DNA from: Tretioscincus oriximinensis | Taxonomy: Eukaryota; Chordata; Lepidosauria; Squamata; Gymnophthalmidae | DNA: 64,000 bases | Assembly (NCBI GenBank): GCA_022410635.1 | Contig: JAJVDF010000027.1 | Span: forward strand, 1,905,025-1,969,024 | Direction: 5' to 3' | Shown: piece after piece, positions 58,790-64,000 of the stretch | Numbering within the stretch: the stretch's first letter is position 1 | Layout of the letters: each line of letters begins with the position of its first letter | Position numbers and translations under genes: made by a program | Notes under the pieces: generated by a model | Seen by the model: only the letters and a program-made list of their open reading frames with translations | Told to the model about the DNA's origin: nothing | Database searches by the model: none

Positions 58790-59130
58790 TGTCTAGAAAG
58801 TTCTTTCAGAGGTGACTTGATTGATATATATAAAATCATATATGATGTGGAAAAGGGGGATAGGAATTTTTTTTCTATTGCACAATTCTAGAACCAGAGG
58901 GCACACCATAAAACTGATGGGCAGGAGAGTCAGACTCAAGCCCAATAATGGTAAATATTTTTTCTTCCAATGGCTGATTGGTGAGTAGGATTTATTATCA
59001 GAAAAAGTGGTATAGGCAGAAAGACTGGATGGTTAGACAAATTCATAGAGTATTTTTGTGTATCAGTGACTAGTAGAATGGATATGCAGGTACTACCTCC
59101 AAGGTGGACAAGCAGAGAATTGAGAAAATT
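58790..59130 (+). pseudogene. CR1-type LINE ORF2 C-terminal fragment and 3' UTR
   Basis: The plus strand reads RGDLIDIYKIIYDVEKG near 58810, the counterpart of RGDLIEVYKI at 20740. A decayed region follows in which ACCAGAGGGCACACCATAAA marks the RTRG.. block. ACAGGATGCTGGACTAGTCTCA near 59208 resembles the CR1 3' UTR seen inverted at 36280, so the element may extend to about 59235. Confidence 0.65.
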
Positions 59131-59269
59131 TCAGGGAATTGAGAACAAGTGAAGGTTTTAAATTCTGCTTGAAATATCCAGAAACAACTGGTGGACTATT
59201 GTATGGGACAGGATGCTGGACTAGTCTCAGTTCAGAAGAGTTCCTCTAATCAACATAGCAAAAGCACTT

Positions 59270-59734
59270 TAGGGCAAACGCACAAGGCCTTAAATAGGAG
59301 TGAACAGTGCGCTGGGTGTACTAAATCAAAATCCAAAGCACGTCCACCTCCCTCAATCCACAGAGCCACATGTGTAAGGCACGGAAATGAGTCTGTAATG
59401 CAAATCTGGCACAGTTACTAGCAATTCACGTTACTAGGATTCCGATTCTGACAGGAAGCCCTGCTACCCTGGAGGAAAGGAAGAGGAGAAGGCAGTTGGC
59501 TAGGCTTGGGTGCCAGTAAGGCAGGAATCTCTACGGAGGAGAAGAGTGAACTTTTTCAGCTCGTGCAGGGCGGAGGAGCATAGATGAAACGAGCAGCGGC
59601 AGGAGCAGGGAACAAGGGGTGTGCGAACATTTAAAGTGTGCCAAATGGAAGACTGAACATGGAGGATGGTTCTACTCCTAATTCGAATTTCAACAATTCA
59701 CTCCCATTTTAAGATGCTGTGCGTTTGCAGCCTA
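59270..59734. mobile_element. ~465-bp non-autonomous DNA transposon (hAT-like)
   Basis: GGGCAAACGCACAAGGCC at the left is mirrored by TGCTGTGCGTTTGCAGCC at the right, giving a shared GCAAACGCACA terminal repeat. The interior is GC-richer than the flanks and purine-rich around 59465-59560. A clean 8-bp target duplication was not found, so the hAT label rests on the TAGG-type end only. Confidence 0.6.
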
Positions 59735-59941
59735 GGTAAGAGCAGTTTCCATAATTCCCTAACAGGTGCTGTTCTGACACCTTTAATCCAACCTCATTCC
59801 TGAAGCACTAGACTATGCCAGGAAAAAACCCTTCCATTCCCTCGTTTAGTCCAGTTTTTCAAGACAATGTGTCAGAACAGCATCTGAGGGTCTCACTAAG
59901 TTGTTTTTTTCTGCAGAACAGGTATCCAATTTTTTAAATTA

Positions 59942-60010
59942 TCATTTATTTATTTATTTGCATTTCTATACCACCCTATACCTGAAGGTCTCAGGTGGTT
60001 AACCTTAAAA
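59942..60010 (-). repeat. LINE/SINE 3' tail fragment (TTTA-type)
   Basis: CATTTATTTATTTATTTGCA, TTTCTATACCACCCTATACC and TGAAGGTCTCAGG are the inverse of the tails at 51690 and 51992. Confidence 0.65.
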
Positions 60011-61173
60011 AACAGATTTACATTTTAAAAGAATCCCCAGAAGTAGGGAAGAAAGAGCAGTTTCTTCAGCCAAAGGCCAGATTAAACAAAGTGCAAACAA
60101 AATAGTTCTTTTTAATAGAGCTGAAGTAGCAAGTACTTAATTATACTTTCAGTCTCTTTGAACACTTTAGTTATAACTTCTCAGTTATTATTGCTCTACA
60201 AAATAGCCAGGTTTATAGGTTTTATACACACATCTGAAACCATTATGCTAGTCTTTCGATATTAACAGCTTTAGGAAGAATTCCTGGCGTCAGGGAACTG
60301 ACAGCAACTGAGGGAAAACATCTCATGCTTCATGCTCAGCATGGCATTTGTCTGGCCAGTCTTGTTGGTCCAAACTGCTACCTTTAGTCCTGCAATAGAC
60401 CTTCCAACTTTTTTTAAAAAGGGGGGGATTTAAATAATTAATCATAACAGAAATAAGCAATCCAGGAACTCTTTTATATAAGGTCCTAAGTGGTCACCTT
60501 GGTACAGAATCTGTATACTGAAGCACAGTTCATGTGCTTGCTCTAAAGTCACTTTGCCTCATTTCAGTCACATTGCTGTGAATTTTTGATACGCAAAGGA
60601 GACTTACATTTGTGGCGATCTTTGAAAACAACAGAGTCCTTATTACACACTCTGACTGGGTGGCATCAGCAGCTGTTTATCAATTAACAGAGTGATAAGG
60701 GCTGGAGGACAAGCATAGGAATAACTTCACTGTCACAACATCCTATGTCTTTTGCTGGAGTGCTATGGGGCATTAAGCCATTTGGTAAATGAGCAGGGAG
60801 TCTAGAACAGGAAGAACAAAGTGATTCCTTATTCCAACATCACATTTCTAACTTTCAAACTCTCTTCCTTTTTTAATTTGTCACCCCTAGAAACAAAACC
60901 TGGCAATGGAATCAGTTATAAATATAATAGCAAAATATCTCTTTAGATATTTTATTTATTTATTTATTTATTTACATTTTTACCATATATGACACAAAAT
61001 TTTGGGTATGCTTAAAGTCGTTTTAACTAGTTAAAAAGACCGAATAGAGTTTTGTACAAACCTTTGGATACAGATCTTTATACTCTGTCTAAACATATGC
61101 TGAATGTGCTACAGAACTGACAGGTGTTTCAAAGAAAATTCAGAATACCCGAAAAGCTTTTGAGTCACTATGC
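60011..61173. other. Unassigned sequence with a short TTTA microsatellite
   Basis: A TTTA run lies at 60950-60975. No gene was recognised. Confidence 0.35.
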
Positions 61174-61181
61174 ACATCTTT

Positions 61182-61771
61182 TATGGCAGCCCAAAACCGG
61201 GACGGGGGTGGGGGTGCATGCGCACGCGTGCACACACACGTATGCGCATACGTCTGCACGTGCGCGCGGCACACATACGGACGCTTGTAGTGAGACAGGC
61301 AGAACCTCTTCTGCCTGTCTCACCACAAAGCCCGTGTGCGCGCACATGTGTGCGCAGCTGCTCCAATGCTGGAGGCGTGTTTTCGCGCACTTGCTAGCGC
61401 CAACGTGCCTCCAGCAGAGGAAAAATGTCTGGGTTTGTGACAGGAGAACACAGCTACCCTCCTGTCACAAAAACCCAGGCATTTTTCCTTTGTTGGAGGT
61501 GAGTTGGCGCGCTTTGCCTGACTCCGCCTCCAGCAAAGGAGCAGCTACGGCACGCTCCAAGGTCCCTTCCAGGACCCCGGAAAGCATTGCTCGGGCTGCA
61601 GCCATCAGCTCTGATGGCTCCTTTGCCTTTAAAATCCTGCATTTTTATATTCCCTGATGCAGCATCAGGGAATGTAAAAAGCTGGGATTTTAACTTAAAA
61701 CCCAGAGGGGACTATATTTTAGTCCCCCAAACCGGGATTGTCCCGCTTTACCGAGACGTATGGCAACCCTA
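61182..61771. mobile_element. 590-bp GC-rich hAT-like transposon with internal palindromes
   Basis: ACATCTTT is repeated perfectly on both sides (61174-61181 and 61772-61779), an 8-bp target duplication. The right end reads, inverted, TAGGGTTGCCATACG, a typical hAT-like end. The left end TATGGCAGCCC is a diverged counterpart. Inside are three palindromes: 61290-61323 (GACAGGCAGA / TCTGCCTGTC), 61397-61511 (arms of about 50 bases around CTGGGTTTGTGACAGGA) and 61649-61672 (TTCCCTGATGC / GCATCAGGGAA). The 177-codon plus ORF across it is a by-product of high GC. Confidence 0.75.
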
Positions 61772-61779
61772 ACATCTTT

Positions 61780-63270
61780 GGTGTCTGAGGGTGAATTGCT
61801 GCTTCCCTTTCCTCACACGAGGCCCTCTACAATTGATATTGCTATGATTTTTAGAATAATATTTATTACATTATATTACATCATACGTCTTACTGTTCTT
61901 TCTAAAATCATTAAGCCTACTAATTACAATGTCACAAAAAATGCTCATACATTTCATAGTAGCTTTTATTTTTCATGCTCACTGTTTCATTTCATCAAAT
62001 AAAGACAAGAATAAACACAACGTTGTCTTAGTTTTGCAGTCATCTCACATAAGCAGAGTAAGTTTTAGGGCAGAATTTTATTTTTATGGCAGACACAGCA
62101 ATAGGCAAAGAAAACAACTCAAGATATTGTACCAGAATTGACAAAAAACAAGAGGGGTCAAGGAGTCTGAATTTTGAAAGGGCCACTGTTCAAGAAGTTC
62201 AGGAATGCACAAGGTAGTTCTGGAGCCAGAAATAGAGGGTTTTGCGATCAATAATGTCAGTTGTTACCAAGACCATGACATTGGACCTATGACTATATTT
62301 TTAGACCTTTGGAACTGTGGATAGGGTCTGATAACTTAGCACTTCTCAATCAACTTTTTCAGTCACCTTTCCCAATCACCAGTCAATCAATCAATGAACA
62401 ACTGATCAGCAAAGCTACTTACTGGCTCATCCTCTTGATTTACCAGTGGAATTTCAGCCTCCTTTGTAAAAGCAGTTTTAGTTTGTTGCAGATTCCTCTG
62501 GTCCTGATCCTATCTAAACACCAAGAAGTTCAAGGTGAATAGCTACTCCATTATCTGATTCATTACTTGAGAAGGAAGGCAGCATGACAAAAATAGAACT
62601 TCCAAATAATCATTTTATTTACCATGATTCTGTCACATTAAGCAATAACTGCAGTTTCTGATAACTGGAGATCAGTGTTTTGCCATTCTATGCATAGATT
62701 TTGGTTTCTCATCTTTGCATATTGTACATTTTTTTGACTGAACTGCATTGGTACGTTTTTGAGCATAACATGCTTTCTGAAAAGTCTTGCTACTGTATTT
62801 TCAAAGGAAGATACAAATCATCAACAGGATTCCAAATCTTGAAATTATGAACCAATGACTTTCAAAATTTTTATACCAATACTTTTTTTAGTAAGCATTT
62901 CATTTAAATTCCTAAGAAGAATTATGAAATGTAGAGTTTCCTGTGAAGATTCTGCTTACATTGGTTATGAGGTGAAGACACCTTGGACTATAACAGGACA
63001 GATTACTTCCCTTCAGGGTATGGCAATCATTACCCCTATTCTCATTCTGAACCACACAGGTAGTCCTTTCACCACACAGAATCTAATTAGAAGATATTTC
63101 CTTATCTCTTGTGTGTAGAGATCTGAGCAATTTGTGCTTAGTTAATTAGCTATTGTAGGCTGCTTTAAGTATCAAAGGTGGCCCTTTTGAAATGGAAACT
63201 TCAGGTCCTTGCTTTTCTGACCTTTTAAAAACACCTGCATCAGCTAACCTTATCTAATGACCAGGGAGAA
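61780..63270. other. Unassigned AT-rich DNA
   Basis: ORFs of 70-87 codons show no motif. No repeat was recognised. Confidence 0.35.
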
Positions 63271-63349
63271 CATTCATGGTCTGAACTGTTAAGCACAAGT
63301 TTTGATATCTGCAGCCAGCCTGCCATTAGTTTCCAGTTCTATATGTTGA
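63271..63349 (+). repeat. 79-bp direct repeat, first copy
   Basis: It begins CATTCATGGTCTGAACTGTT and matches 63871-63949 without gaps. About 13 of 79 positions differ and every difference is a transition. Confidence 0.8.
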
Positions 63350-63870
63350 TAAGATGAATCGGTGCTAATATTTTTCTTTTTTACGGTTGTGCTGGACACA
63401 AACTATTAAAAAGTTTGTTGATTTCTCTGGTGTTTAAAATAGTTTTCCCTTTAGATGTTCTACAAAGGGTCTCTGTACAGTCACAAAAAAACTCGAGAAG
63501 TTTTTCTTTTTTCTTACGCCTTCCTGATTTCACTAACTCATCTAGAGACAGGACACTCTCTGCTATAAAATAAGTACTATAGAGAAATGTATGACGATCT
63601 AGCATTTTCTAAGTAACCTTTCTTGATTGGACCATTAATCTGCAAGCCAAGTATACAAAAGAGAAGTTACTCTGATGTGATAAGATCATCAAGTGTTCAT
63701 GGGTATGACACTGAGTTTTTCCTTTCGAAAATTATTTTACTTTCTTCAACTTCATCACAAATTTGGAGGAGGCATCTAAGAGGATCTCATGTTGAAATCA
63801 CATGTATTTTCAAATGAATGGTGGCAATGCGTGCCTATTGCTAAGTGCCAGTTAGAAATAGCTAGTGAAA
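63350..63870. other. Spacer between the 79-bp repeats
   Basis: No gene recognised. Two short ORFs, one on each strand, lack motifs. Confidence 0.35.
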
Positions 63871-63949
63871 CATTTATGGTCTAAACTGTTAAGCACAAAT
63901 TCTGGTATCTATAGTTAGCTTGCCACTAGTTTCCAATTCTATATATTGA
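63871..63949 (+). repeat. 79-bp direct repeat, second copy
   Basis: It begins CATTTATGGTCTAAACTGTT and lies exactly 600 bases after the first copy. Homology stops abruptly at both ends. Confidence 0.8.
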
Positions 63950-64000
63950 ACATACAAATAGTTTCTCCAGGTGAAAACTAATAAATAAGGCACACCAAGC

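Noticed and set aside
61124..61657. 177-codon ORF as a gene
   Set aside because: It spans a GC-rich hAT-like element full of hairpins, and equally open frames occur on the other strand.

Overview
The window looks like gene-poor nuclear DNA of a squamate reptile (lizard). The evidence is the repeat mix: tRNA-headed SINEs of the Sauria type, L1-type and CR1-type LINEs, Penelope-like elements (PLEs) with a GIY-YIG domain, a Ty1/copia remnant, and many short hAT-like and Tc1/mariner-like non-autonomous DNA transposons. The base composition is AT-rich, scattered single n calls are present, and no operon-like coding was seen. I found no intact host gene, rRNA gene, functional tRNA gene or CRISPR array. 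Nearly all long open frames come from mobile elements, hairpins or microsatellites.

Layout. 0-5 kb: LINE 3' end, first copy (R1) of a ~400-bp dispersed repeat, a deleted Ty1/copia pol with its 3' LTR, and a GC-rich block. 5-9.8 kb: mostly unassigned AT-rich DNA with one exon-like ORF near 6.2 kb. 9.8-15.7 kb: two copies of a ~180-bp palindromic transposon, a 2.26-kb TTAA-flanked candidate transposon holding two divergently transcribed exon-like gene remnants, a CR1 fragment, PLE ends and a SINE. 16.6-22.4 kb: a DNA transposon and then a nested LINE cluster. In that cluster a plus-strand L1 is broken by a CR1 piece, an unrelated LINE 3' end and a GC-rich insert, and its missing reverse-transcriptase (RT) core lies just upstream in inverted orientation. 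24-34.7 kb: SINE, PLE pieces, two 190-bp fold-back transposons with 8-9-bp target duplications, a Tc1-like hairpin MITE, CR1 tails and the best PLE (RT plus GIY-YIG). 35-43 kb: CR1 tails, a long TGCC/TGCA/TGTA microsatellite, a decayed retroelement, repeat copy R2 split by a SINE, another SINE and a third palindromic transposon copy. 43-64 kb: mostly unassigned DNA with a PLE end, a 29-bp minisatellite, CR1 tails, repeat copy R3, a third fold-back element, two more Tc1-like MITEs, a CR1 fragment, two larger DNA transposons and a pair of 79-bp repeats exactly 600 bp apart.

The elements do not form a pathway. The window records successive transposition, nesting and decay. The observations most worth follow-up are the 2.26-kb TTAA-flanked candidate (10371-12630), whose exon-like pieces keep compatible splice phases; the fold-back family with direct-repeat target sites; the ~400-bp repeat carrying ZNF143/STAF-like motifs; and the transition-only 600-bp-spaced repeat pair. 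All calls were made by eye from the sequence without database searches.
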